A DNA stretch of 9,299 nt from Candidatus Dadabacteria bacterium UBA2774 (GTDB taxonomy: Bacteria > Desulfobacterota_D > UBA1144 > Nemesobacterales > UBA2774). Positions 1 through 6,428 of the stretch are shown one piece after another (within the stretch, counting starts at the first letter, position 1; every line of letters begins with the position of its first letter). The translations under genes and the position numbers were made by a program. The stretch lies in NCBI GenBank assembly GCA_002352485.1, contig DEIM01000056.1, positions 3,434 through 12,732 on the forward strand, in the 5' to 3' direction. The notes beneath the pieces are model-generated. The model saw only the letters and a list, made by a program, of their open reading frames with translations. It was not told where the DNA came from and did no database searches.

Positions 1-108
1 TACGATTTCTACTTAACATCGAATAGTTATGGAAATATGCAGACTTTAAGGCACGATCGTAGATTCACACTATGTGTGTGTCCAGTCGGTGATTTTTGCT
101 TCTTTTGA
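1..108 (+). other. possible 3' end of a gene entering from the left edge
   Basis: Frame 1 is open from the first base of the window through 35 codons and stops at TGA 106-108. The translation ends ...FTLCVCPVGDFCFF. The last codons and the stop lie inside the palindromic repeat at 79-122, so the repeat would supply the C-terminus. It would be convergent with dapA, whose stop is at 159. I do not recognise the family. Thirty-five open codons are well within chance and the start is outside the window, so this is only a candidate partial gene. Confidence 0.22.
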
Positions 109-122
109 TCCAGGAAAAGAAG
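79..122. repeat. dispersed palindromic repeat, copy 1
   Basis: Bases 79-110 are identical over 32 nt to 7597-7628. The core is GTCGGTGATTTTTG followed by a hairpin. The left arm CTTCTTTT (99-106) and right arm AAAAGAAG (115-122) pair perfectly over 8 bp around an 8-nt loop whose last four bases differ between copies. Both copies have the same orientation. This one lies 3' of the minus-strand dapA gene, where a hairpin could protect or end the transcript, but neither strand shows a proper T-tract after it. Such short stem-loop repeats are typical of REP-like intergenic families; assignment to a named family is not possible here. Confidence 0.75.
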
Positions 123-158
123 AGAGAGTTTGTATTTATTGTTTTTAAGCGAAACCGG

Positions 159-1037
159 TCAGCCTATAAGACCATAACTTGAAAGAGCTTCTTTCAGCTC
201 ATCAAAATGTCCGGGTGACATCTCGCACATCGGATAGCGGTACTCGTACTTTATTTTATCCATCATGCTGAGCGCGGCTTTCACAGGTATGGGATTAGTC
301 TCGATAAATAGCGCCTCATTCAGGGGTAGGAGCTTATAGTGAAGTTCCTTTGCCTTCTCGAACTCACCTGCGGCAAAGGTATCGTATAGCGCAGCCACGT
401 CTGCGGGCGCTACGTTAGCCGTAACTGTGATAAATCCTCTTGCGCCTATTGCCAATAACGGAAAGTTAAGCGCGTCTTCTCCTGAGAGCACCAGAAAATC
501 CATGCCGCACAGGTGCAGTATCTTACTTGCCTGTGGAATTGAGCTTGAGGCTTCCTTTACCCCTATAATATTCTTACATTCCCCTGCTAGCCTGGCTATT
601 GTTTCAGGCTCCATGTTAACTCCGGCTCTTCCGGGAATATTGTAGAGGATAATCGGTATATCCGCTTGAGCGGCTATGTGTTTAAAGTGAAGATAAAGCC
701 CTTCCTGAGTCGGCTTATTGTAATAAGGTATCACCAGTAGAGCGGCGTCGGCGCCTGCCTGCTCTGCAAACCTGGTCAGCCTTATAGCTTCTTTAGTGCT
801 GTTTGATCCTGTACCGGCAATCACGGGCACCCTCTTATTCACAGTTTTTACCGTAAGCTCGATTACATGCTCGTGCTCTTCATGTGAAAGGGTAGGGGAC
901 TCCCCTGTGGTACCGCACGGGACTATACCGTGTGTGCCGTTCTCTATCTGAAATTCTATCAAATTTATTAGCGCTTCTTCGTCTATTACCCCGTTCTGAA
1001 ACGGTGTTACGATTGCGACAAGAGAGCCGTGAATCAT
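159..1037 (-). CDS. dapA: 4-hydroxy-tetrahydrodipicolinate synthase (DapA)
   Basis: This cytoplasmic enzyme condenses pyruvate with aspartate semialdehyde, the first committed step to diaminopimelate and lysine. The 292-aa length is normal for the family. Family residues are visible: CGTTGES at 41-47 with Thr43/Thr44, Tyr105-Tyr106 in the PYYNKP stretch, Tyr132 and Arg137 in YNIPGRAG, and the Schiff-base Lys161 in GVKEAS. Together they separate it from related aldolases such as N-acetylneuraminate lyase or KDG aldolase, although remote family members share some of them. The ATG start has a strong AAGGAG site 8 nt upstream. It is the last gene of the minus-strand cluster, 42 nt after the zinc-ribbon gene, and shares that cluster with asd, which makes its substrate. 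dapB does not follow directly. Confidence 0.96.
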   Translation of the reverse strand: MIHGSLVAIVTPFQNGVIDEEALINLIEFQIENGTHGIVPCGTTGESPTLSHEEHEHVIELTVKTVNKRVPVIAGTGSNSTKEAIRLTRFAEQAGADAALLVIPYYNKPTQEGLYLHFKHIAAQADIPIILYNIPGRAGVNMEPETIARLAGECKNIIGVKEASSSIPQASKILHLCGMDFLVLSGEDALNFPLLAIGARGFITVTANVAPADVAALYDTFAAGEFEKAKELHYKLLPLNEALFIETNPIPVKAALSMMDKIKYEYRYPMCEMSPGHFDELKEALSSYGLIG

Positions 1038-1079
1038 GAGTCAATCTCCTTAGAATTTCCTAACTTGAATATGTAATTC

Positions 1080-1628
1080 TTAAAAACCACCTAAGCGGGC
1101 TCCGCATTCAGGACAAAATTTACTTTCGCTATCTATCTTGCTTCCGCACTTTGTGCATAAAATAGATTGCACGTCCGTATCGGACCTTTTTAATTCCTTT
1201 GCTTTCTCATGAGCATGCTTGAGCTGCTTTTCCAGACTATTAAAATAAGGGGACGTAGCCTTGGAAAATTCGATTACATCCTCTTTCCCCGGACAAGTAA
1301 TAGATATTTTCCCTTCATGCTCATCCAGTTCATAAAAAATCTGCGTTATCTCGTTAAGTGGAATATCTCGGAATCTTTTAAAGTGGGATGAGTTCCGCGC
1401 AATTATTATCCTGTTATTGGTCAGTGCAAACCAGGAATTAAAAAACGTATTACTATCAACCCATTTGGGTGCTTTGTAGATAGCACGATAACTAAGGAGC
1501 GTTAGCAATATCTCCTCGTTGTCATTTAAGTATTTCTCGAGTCCCGCTTGAACCCTCTCAGGAATCTCGGTGTAATTACGAGTAACAAGGTTATTTACAA
1601 GAGTTTTTATCACACTTCCTAATGCCAT
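1080..1628 (-). CDS. PH-like domain protein with C-terminal zinc ribbon
   Basis: This is a 182-aa soluble protein of unknown function. Residues about 35-137 resemble bacterial PH-like domains (bPH/YokE type), with the characteristic FALTNNRIIIARN strand at 67-79 and a following region rich in alternating hydrophobic residues. A lysine-rich helix (about 132-150) links it to a C-terminal zinc ribbon with Cys158, Cys161, Cys172 and Cys175 (CxxC-10-CxxC, ending FCPECGARL). No signal peptide or membrane segment is seen. The chosen ATG at 1628 overlaps the asd stop by one base (TGATG), and GAGGAG lies 8 nt upstream inside asd, so translation is probably coupled. A TTG one codon earlier is the alternative start. 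Its position between asd and dapA does not reveal a role; such domains often bind membranes, nucleic acids or proteins. Confidence 0.8.
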   Translation of the reverse strand: MALGSVIKTLVNNLVTRNYTEIPERVQAGLEKYLNDNEEILLTLLSYRAIYKAPKWVDSNTFFNSWFALTNNRIIIARNSSHFKRFRDIPLNEITQIFYELDEHEGKISITCPGKEDVIEFSKATSPYFNSLEKQLKHAHEKAKELKRSDTDVQSILCTKCGSKIDSESKFCPECGARLGGF

Positions 1629-2650
1629 CAAATATACTCCTCAGCCAATAGCTCGGCTATTTGCACCGCATTAAGCGCAGCCCCTTTTCTAAGCTGATCG
1701 CCTACAACCCAAAAGCTCAGTCCTGAAGGGACTGTAAAGTCCTCTCTGATCCTCCCGACCATACAGTCGTCCTTTCCCGAAGCGTCAATGGGCATAGGAT
1801 ACTTCAAGTTCTGAGGCTCATCCACAACCCTTACTCCCGGGAAGCTGTCGAACGCTTCTTTTGCCTCGGTAATCGAGATCTTCTTCTCAGTTTCAATGTT
1901 CACAGCAACGGAGTGCGCCCTGAATACAGGTACTCTCACTGTTGTTGCCGTAAGTGCAATCGTATCGTCTGAAAGTATCTTACGGGTTTCGTTATGGAGC
2001 TTCATCTCCTCTTTCGTATAACCGTTTTCCATAAAACTGTCTATTTGCGGCAGCAGGTTAAACGCTATCTGGTGTGGAAAGGTGTTTACCTCGATGCTCT
2101 CATTATTCGCCCAGGCAAGGGTCTGCGAGCGAAGCTCCTCAATCGCCTGAGCCCCGGCGCCCGAAACTGCCTGATAGCTTGCTGCCACCACTCTTTTAAT
2201 TTTCCCTATATCGTGAAGTGGTTTTAGCGCCATTATTGTAACGGCAGTCGTACAGTTAGGGTTGGCTACTATACCCTTTTTCTTATACCCCTCAAGCGCT
2301 TCAGGATTGATTTCCGGAACTACCAGTGGCACGTCCTCGTCCATCCTGTAAGCCGAGCTGTTGTCTATAACCACAGCTCCCGCTTCGACAGCTATGGGTG
2401 CAAATTCTCTACTTCTCCCGCTGCCTGCCGAAAATAGAGCAATGTCTATGTCCTCAAATGAGTTTTCACCTAACTTCTGTACTTCGATGCTCTCACCGCC
2501 GAACTTAATTTCCTTTCCTGCCGATCTTTCAGACGCAAGGGGTCTTAGCTCTTTTACAGGGAAATTCCTTTCCTTGAGTATGTCCATCATTTCCTGCCCG
2601 ACCGCCCCTGTGGCGCCTACTATTGCGACGTTGTAACCTTCGCTTTTCAT
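1628..2650 (-). CDS. asd: aspartate-semialdehyde dehydrogenase
   Basis: Asd reduces aspartyl phosphate to aspartate semialdehyde with NADPH, feeding lysine/diaminopimelate, threonine and methionine synthesis. The N-terminal Rossmann motif GATGAVG is at 12-18. The catalytic Cys133 lies in NPNCTT, Gln160 in SYQAVSGAG, and the acid/base His246 in FRAHS. The length of 340 aa fits the family. I chose ATG 2650 (MKSEGYNVAI), which has GGAG 6 nt upstream, rather than a TTG four codons earlier that falls within that ribosome-binding region. It lies 23 nt after rpiB and overlaps the next gene by one base, so it is inside an operon that also holds dapA, the next step of the pathway. Confidence 0.96.
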   Translation of the reverse strand: MKSEGYNVAIVGATGAVGQEMMDILKERNFPVKELRPLASERSAGKEIKFGGESIEVQKLGENSFEDIDIALFSAGSGRSREFAPIAVEAGAVVIDNSSAYRMDEDVPLVVPEINPEALEGYKKKGIVANPNCTTAVTIMALKPLHDIGKIKRVVAASYQAVSGAGAQAIEELRSQTLAWANNESIEVNTFPHQIAFNLLPQIDSFMENGYTKEEMKLHNETRKILSDDTIALTATTVRVPVFRAHSVAVNIETEKKISITEAKEAFDSFPGVRVVDEPQNLKYPMPIDASGKDDCMVGRIREDFTVPSGLSFWVVGDQLRKGAALNAVQIAELLAEEYI

Positions 2651-2673
2651 ATCCGACTCCAATTATTCTTTCG

Positions 2674-3120
2674 TTACTGCCTGTTGTATTTTTTCTCAAT
2701 TTTTCCTATTTTTTCGATGTTCTCAAGCTCCTCATCTTCGGGCTCGGCGCTAAACCAAGACTCAATTATCTCAGCCGCAAGCGTTGGCGAGGTCATTCGG
2801 AGGCTCATTGCGAGCACGTTTGCATCGTTCCATTTCCTTGCGCCCTCGGCTGTTTTCGCGTCAACGCAAAGAGCCGCTCTCACTCCCGGCACCTTGTTAG
2901 CAGCGATGCTAACCCCCGTTCCAGTCCAGCAAAACAATATCCCCTGCTCGCACTCCCCGTCCTTTACCCTTTCGGACACCCTTTCGGCTACGTCCGTCCA
3001 CTCTATATCCTCGCCGTTAAGAGGTCCATGCAGCTCTATCTCTACACCTCTTTTCTCAAGCTCATCGATTACAAAATCAGTCAGGTGCGTGCGCTCATCA
3101 CTACCGACAGCTATCTTCAT
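2674..3120 (-). CDS. RpiB/LacA/LacB-family sugar-phosphate isomerase
   Basis: The 148-aa protein belongs to the RpiB/LacAB family, whose best-known member interconverts ribose 5-phosphate and ribulose 5-phosphate. It starts MKIAVGSDE and has the family core GILFCWTGTG at 60-69, followed by SIAANKVPGVRAALC and NDANVLAMSLR. The catalytic cysteine is present (Cys64). However, compared with E. coli RpiB the Asp-His pair near residue 9 reads Asp-Glu here, the catalytic His99 position reads Trp97 (KWNDANV), and the Gly after the cysteine is Trp65. This marks a divergent subgroup, so ribose 5-phosphate isomerase activity is not assured and rpiB is not assigned. The C-terminal tail after about 127 is highly charged. 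The ATG start has GAGGG 6 nt upstream. It is the third gene of the minus-strand cluster, 80 nt after the DUF190 gene. Confidence 0.88.
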   Translation of the reverse strand: MKIAVGSDERTHLTDFVIDELEKRGVEIELHGPLNGEDIEWTDVAERVSERVKDGECEQGILFCWTGTGVSIAANKVPGVRAALCVDAKTAEGARKWNDANVLAMSLRMTSPTLAAEIIESWFSAEPEDEELENIEKIGKIEKKYNRQ

Positions 3121-3154
3121 TCATTTCCCTCAACTTAATATTGCTATCCCGAAT

Positions 3155-3183
3155 AGTTTAAATTAGTTGGATGGCCCCTTCAA
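3155..3183 (-). promoter_or_regulatory. weak candidate promoter before the rpiB homologue
   Basis: On the minus strand TTGAAG (3183-3178) and TAAACT (3160-3155) are separated by 17 nt, each matching four of six consensus bases. It lies in the only gap over 50 nt within the minus-strand cluster and would give rpiB-asd-hyp-dapA its own start. The matches are modest. Confidence 0.25.
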
Positions 3184-3200
3184 GATTATCTTTTGCAGGA

Positions 3201-3533
3201 TTATCTCTCACCGTATTGAATAACCTTTACTTTTTCAAGGGTTGCAAACCCGTCCTCGATCCACTCTTCAAGGTACGGCAGTATCTTTTCCAGGTTCTCC
3301 TCCGTGTCTATTATCTCAACTATAACAGGCAGGTCGTCTGAGAGCCTTAGTATTTTGGCAGTGTGTATCTCGCTGTCAGCTCCATAACCCATAATACCCC
3401 TGGTAACGCTTACTGAGGCCAGGTGAAGCTCCTTTGCTTTAAGCACTATCTGCTCATAGAGCGCTTTTCCTCCCGCACGGTCCGTCTCCCCGATAAATAT
3501 TCTAAGCAGCATCCCCTCTTCCCTAGTCTTCAT
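3201..3533 (-). CDS. DUF190 family protein, fluoride-channel partner
   Basis: A 110-aa cytoplasmic protein of the DUF190 family, which has a predicted PII/GlnB-like ferredoxin fold. Signature parts are LRIFIGETDR at 10-19, LYEQIV at 25-30 and SVTRGIMGYG at 42-51, followed by a strand containing LPVIVEIIDTEENLEKILPYL. Genes of this family often sit next to crcB, as here, which has led to the view that they modulate or assist fluoride export; the mechanism is not established. The ATG at 3533 has AGGAG 6 nt upstream, and this site includes the crcB stop codon, so the two are probably translated together. An internal ATG at 3512, also behind a purine-rich run, would give the shorter form starting directly at LLRIFIG. 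Confidence 0.88.
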   Translation of the reverse strand: MKTREEGMLLRIFIGETDRAGGKALYEQIVLKAKELHLASVSVTRGIMGYGADSEIHTAKILRLSDDLPVIVEIIDTEENLEKILPYLEEWIEDGFATLEKVKVIQYGER

Positions 3534-3542
3534 ACATATCTC

Positions 3543-3929
3543 CTATCTTATTAGGCTCATCATATACCTTGATAATATAAACCCGGCAAAAACAAGTCCC
3601 AAACCAAGCGCGTTACTGAGTACTATGTTTATAAGCGCATACCCGACCTGTCCTTCTCTCAAGAGGTTAAAACTCTCGAGCCCGAATGTCGAAAATGTCG
3701 TGAAAGCCCCCAGAATCCCGATAAAAATGAACGCCCTTGAATTGGGCGAGCTTCCGATTACTTCAAATATCTGCCATAGAAACCCTATGGCAAAGCACCC
3801 TATCATATTTACTGCCAGCGTACCCCACGGCAAAAAGCCGTCAAAGTATTTGTAAGTTATACCAGACACTGAATATCTGAGCAGCGCTCCTGTAGCGCCT
3901 CCAATGGCGATATATACTAGACTTGACAT
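3543..3929 (-). CDS. crcB: fluoride ion channel CrcB/FluC
   Basis: A 128-aa inner-membrane protein that exports toxic fluoride as a dual-topology dimer. Four hydrophobic segments are visible at about 3-23, 33-56, 65-85 and 98-120. Family marks are GGATGALLRY (10-19, with Arg19), Asn41 in AVNMIGCF, and the pore stretch GAFTTFSTFG (74-83) with Phe76 and Phe79 of the phenylalanine track. I chose ATG 3929, preceded by GGGAGA at a 4-nt spacing, over a TTG four codons upstream that overlaps that site. It is the first gene of the minus-strand cluster. A single copy with balanced charge suggests the homodimeric type rather than a paired type. No fluoride riboswitch is recognisable in its leader. Confidence 0.94.
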   Translation of the reverse strand: MSSLVYIAIGGATGALLRYSVSGITYKYFDGFLPWGTLAVNMIGCFAIGFLWQIFEVIGSSPNSRAFIFIGILGAFTTFSTFGLESFNLLREGQVGYALINIVLSNALGLGLVFAGFILSRYMMSLIR

Positions 3930-3968
3930 GTCTTCTCCCAAATTATAATAACTTTCTACGGGCAGAGA

Positions 3969-3996
3969 ATGATAACATATTATTTCTTTCTGTCGT
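3969..3996 (-). promoter_or_regulatory. candidate promoter of crcB and the minus-strand cluster
   Basis: On the minus strand an extended -10 element TGTTATCAT (TG, one base, then TATCAT at 3974-3969, five of six consensus matches) follows ACGACA (3996-3991, four of six) by 16 nt. Transcription would begin near 3962, giving a leader of roughly 33 nt that keeps the crcB ribosome binding site intact. A closer TATAAT at 3947-3942 would truncate that site and is less likely. Confidence 0.4.
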
Positions 3997-4056
3997 AAGT
4001 GGAAATAACATTATGTATTAAGTATTTTTACCCGATGTTTAAAATAGGAGTAGCCA

Positions 4057-4818
4057 ATGTCATGGAACCCCGAGCTCTATCATAAGTTTCAGGAAGAGCG
4101 GTTTGCGCCGTATTACGACCTTATTGATTTAATCAGTGTAAAAGAGGGAATTGAGGGCCTTGATCTCGGCTGCGGCACGGGAGAGCTCACAAAAATGCTC
4201 TCAGAGAAACTGCCGGCTAGCCGCATACTGGGAATCGATTCTTCACCTGCAATGCTTGAGCAGGCAAAGGATAAATCGGCTCCGGGACTAAGTTTCGAGC
4301 TCCGTTCCATTATGGATATAGAGGGTGAGTGGGATTTAATTTTCTCAAACGCGGCAATCCAGTGGGTCCAAGAGCACAGAGAGCTTATTCCCAAGCTTCT
4401 TTCCCACATACGCCCGGGCGGCCAGCTGGCTATTCAGATACCCTCAAACCATAACCACCCTACTCAGGACTTCATTCTCGAGACTGGCAGAGAGGAGCCC
4501 TTTTCCACGGCTCTGAAAGGGTGGACCAGGAGCTACTCGGTACTTACCATCAGGGAATACTCAGAGCTTCTATATGATTCAGAGGGAGAAGATATAGTCG
4601 TGTTCGAGAAGATATATCCCCATGTGCTTCCGGATTCATACGCAGTCCTGGATTGGCTTTCGGGTACCGCGATTTTGCCCTATCTCGAGCGCCTACCCGT
4701 GGAGCTGCATGAACCGTTCCTCGGAGTTATTGGAGAAAAGCTTAAGGAATCTTACCCCGGCTCCCCTGTTTTTTATCCGTATAACCGTATATTTTTTTCA
4801 GCACACAAGCCCGAATAA
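4057..4818 (+). CDS. tam: trans-aconitate 2-methyltransferase-like protein (Tam)
   Basis: A 253-aa class I SAM-dependent methyltransferase resembling E. coli Tam, which methylates trans-aconitate, a spontaneous by-product and inhibitor of the citric acid cycle. The N-terminus WNPELYHKFQEER matches the Tam signature. The SAM-binding loop LDLGCGTGELT is at 35-45, the acidic residue after the second strand is Asp61 in GIDSSPAML, and DLIFSNAAIQWVQEH (93-107) is the Tam-type post-I region. The C-terminal half has YPHVLPDSYAVLDWLSGT and the YNRIFF end typical of the family. The length is normal. The ATG has AGGAG 6 nt upstream. It opens a three-gene plus-strand unit, divergent from crcB over 127 bases. 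The substrate is inferred from similarity only. Confidence 0.87.
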   Translation: MSWNPELYHKFQEERFAPYYDLIDLISVKEGIEGLDLGCGTGELTKMLSEKLPASRILGIDSSPAMLEQAKDKSAPGLSFELRSIMDIEGEWDLIFSNAAIQWVQEHRELIPKLLSHIRPGGQLAIQIPSNHNHPTQDFILETGREEPFSTALKGWTRSYSVLTIREYSELLYDSEGEDIVVFEKIYPHVLPDSYAVLDWLSGTAILPYLERLPVELHEPFLGVIGEKLKESYPGSPVFYPYNRIFFSAHKPE

Positions 4819-4846
4819 GTGGCTGTAATATAAGAGGAGAATTGAC

Positions 4847-5521
4847 ATGATTGAAAAGAATTTTTCCATAGATGAAGCGATCGGGTTTGGGTGGAAGAAA
4901 ATGACGGAGAATCTCGGGTTTTTCATCATACTCATATTAATAGTGTTTATAATAAGCTTTTTCTTTAGCACTTTTGCGAGTTTGTTCGAAGAGAAGCTTC
5001 CGAGCCTTTCCTTAATTTTTAACATCGGCTCTATTTTATTCAGTGTTTTTATGAATATTGTATTTATTAGGGTTGCTTTAAATATATATGACGGCGACAG
5101 GGGGCTCATACCAGATATATTGTCCCTTTCTCTTCCGCTATTCTTCAAGTTCCTGCTTGCTAATGTTCTGTATTTTCTAATTGTGATAGCGGGTTTTATA
5201 CTCTTTATCGTCCCGGGTTTTTACTTCATGGTTAAATACCAGTTCGTTCTATACCTCGTTGTAGATAAAGGCATGGATGTGATTCCGGCGTTTAACATGA
5301 GCTCTGAGATTACAAAGGGAATTAGGTGGCGTCTGTTCTTGTTCGATCTACTAACTGGGTTAATTCTCTTAATCGGAGTATTGATAATTTTTGTAGGCTA
5401 TCTAGTCGCTTTCCCAATAGTACTCATAGCGTCAATTCACGTTTATAGAAAGCTATATTCTCAGACCGGCATAAGTATAAGTACAGACAATCCTTTTCAA
5501 GCGCCCACTACTGCGGGTTAA
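4847..5521 (+). CDS. multi-pass membrane protein, DUF975/GDPD-membrane-domain-like
   Basis: A 224-aa integral membrane protein of unknown function. Hydrophobic segments lie at about 22-44, 54-78, 98-125, 162-184 and 185-204, after a short amphipathic N-terminus (IDEAIGFGWKKMTENLG). The middle motif FIVPGFYFMVKYQFVLYLVVD with the following PAFNMSSEITKG (147-158) resembles membrane proteins of the DUF975 or glycerophosphodiester-phosphodiesterase membrane-domain type, where a VPG..Y....Y.F..Y.V.D pattern precedes S.E.TKG. No catalytic motif is seen. The C-terminal 20 residues are polar and probably cytoplasmic. AGGAG lies 7 nt before the ATG. It starts 28 nt after tam and ends 20 nt before the acetyltransferase, so it is the middle gene of an operon. 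The context does not define its job. Confidence 0.82.
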   Translation: MIEKNFSIDEAIGFGWKKMTENLGFFIILILIVFIISFFFSTFASLFEEKLPSLSLIFNIGSILFSVFMNIVFIRVALNIYDGDRGLIPDILSLSLPLFFKFLLANVLYFLIVIAGFILFIVPGFYFMVKYQFVLYLVVDKGMDVIPAFNMSSEITKGIRWRLFLFDLLTGLILLIGVLIIFVGYLVAFPIVLIASIHVYRKLYSQTGISISTDNPFQAPTTAG

Positions 5522-5541
5522 CGCTTTAATGCGGAATAATT

Positions 5542-6099
5542 ATGAAAGGTGACTTTGAGCTGAAAATAGATGATGTTCTGGAGCTTAGTTTTCTGGACGA
5601 GAGCCGCGCGGAAGAGTTGTTCGAATTAATCGATTCGAACAGGCAGTATCTCCGCGAGTGGCTTCCTTGGCTCGACAACAACAAGTACCTTCAAAACACC
5701 ATAGATTTCATTAAGCTCTCAAGAAAACAATACAGTAACGACATATCTTTGAACTTAGCAGTCTGCACCGGAGGTACAATAGCCGGGATCATCGGCCTTC
5801 ACCGCTTCGACTGGCCTAACCGTTCTACGCATATCGGGTATTGGTTAGGCGAATCCTATCAGGGCAGTGGGCTCATCACCAGGTCCTGCCGCACTCTCTT
5901 AGATTATGCTTTTAACGATATAGGACTTAACCGGGTAGAGATCAGGTGCGCGCCCGGCAATTCCAAAAGCCGAGCAATTCCCATGAGACTCGGTCTTAAA
6001 GAAGAAGGCGTTCTTCGCCAGGCGGAATGGCTATATGAGCATTTCGTGGACCACGTCGTTTACTCGATGTTAAAGGATGATTGGCTAAAAGATGGATAA
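5542..6099 (+). CDS. GNAT acetyltransferase, RimL/YdaF type
   Basis: A 185-aa GNAT-fold N-acetyltransferase of the RimJ/RimL group, related to RimL (acetylates ribosomal protein L7/L12) and B. subtilis YdaF. Visible family features are LREWLPWLD (37-45), the GIIGLHRFDWPNRSTHIGYWL strand pair (82-102), the acetyl-CoA loop YQGSGLITR (106-114), LNRVEIRC (129-136) and GNSKSRAIPMRLGLKEEG (139-156). It is full length. The substrate may be a protein N-terminus or a small amine; sequence alone does not tell. The ribosome binding site is weak (GCGGA 7-8 nt before ATG), so translation may depend on the gene 20 nt upstream. Its stop is followed after 3 nt by a strong hairpin. Confidence 0.9.
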   Translation: MKGDFELKIDDVLELSFLDESRAEELFELIDSNRQYLREWLPWLDNNKYLQNTIDFIKLSRKQYSNDISLNLAVCTGGTIAGIIGLHRFDWPNRSTHIGYWLGESYQGSGLITRSCRTLLDYAFNDIGLNRVEIRCAPGNSKSRAIPMRLGLKEEGVLRQAEWLYEHFVDHVVYSMLKDDWLKDG

Positions 6100-6138
6100 A
6101 AAAACCCTCCTAAATCCTATGGAGGAAGTAGGAGGGTT
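6098..6138 (-). terminator. intrinsic terminator, mainly for the minus strand
   Basis: Arms AACCCTCCTA (6103-6112) and TAGGAGGGTT (6129-6138) pair perfectly over 10 bp. The 16-nt centre can form a second stem, TCCT (6115-6118) with AGGA (6123-6126). Read on the minus strand, the arm is followed directly by a run of T (complement of the A-run at 6098-6104), a classical rho-independent layout. On the plus strand the hairpin comes right after the acetyltransferase stop but lacks a good T-tract, so it may serve both directions unequally. It lies 47 nt beyond the small membrane-peptide gene. Confidence 0.85.
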
Positions 6139-6185
6139 AAGAGAAGCAAAAGGCAAGATGTAGTTAAGCAAAAAACTTTCTAAAG

Positions 6186-6266
6186 CTAAGAAAACAAAAT
6201 GAGGACTATTCCAGCTATTATTATCGTAAATAAGGCTAAGTCTGAATACCCATAACTTTTTTTCAT
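6186..6266 (-). CDS. 26-aa single-pass membrane peptide (hypothetical)
   Basis: A short reading frame reads ATG to TAG on the minus strand and encodes 26 residues. It begins MKKSYGYSD, then is continuously hydrophobic from Leu10 to Phe25 (LALFTIIIAGIV and so on), ending in Ser. The positively charged N-terminus followed by one membrane helix is typical of bacterial small membrane proteins. AGAGG stands 7 nt before the ATG, with AGGAA nearer still. Upstream the minus strand has TTGATA (6323-6318 region) and AT-rich -10-like hexamers, none decisive. Downstream, 47 nt away, is the hairpin with a T-tract on this same strand. A start, ribosome site, membrane helix and own terminator in an otherwise empty gap make a real gene likely. 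I do not recognise the family and assign no function. Confidence 0.55.
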   Translation of the reverse strand: MKKSYGYSDLALFTIIIAGIVLILFS

Positions 6267-6428
6267 TTCCTGCCCTCTAATATTATATTAGTCGATTCTA
6301 TACTACCTTATCAAGATTTAATTTCCTACACTAAAAAAGGTTGAAGCAGAGGCAATACATAAAACTAAAGTATTAATACGATAGTCTTATATGTTGTACT
6401 GAAAATGGTTAAGAAATCGACTTATGGC
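6267..6428. other. non-coding gap between two minus-strand genes
   Basis: This AT-rich stretch separates the methyltransferase stop (6429) from the small peptide gene. On the minus strand TATAAT is found at 6287-6282, but it is so close to the peptide start that it would cut the ribosome binding site. TTGATA followed 18 nt later by TAATAT is an alternative promoter. I see no strong hairpin and no convincing reading frame here. Confidence 0.4.

Noticed and set aside
2623..3166. Long plus-strand frames opposite the rpiB homologue (160 and 171 codons)
   Set aside because: They lie antisense to a clearly homologous gene and have low-complexity, non-family sequence; they are shadows of its codon bias.
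3942..3947. TATAAT on the minus strand just before crcB as its -10 box
   Set aside because: Transcription would start within the ribosome binding site, and the -35 position is poor; the extended -10 at 3969-3977 fits better.
3930..4056. Fluoride riboswitch in the crcB leader
   Set aside because: I looked for the conserved core ending near CUGAUGA and UCCUAC on the minus strand and did not find it.
6291..6421. Distant 7-bp inverted repeat GTCGATT/AATCGAC
   Set aside because: Seven matching bases about 120 nt apart are expected by chance and have no supporting structure between them.
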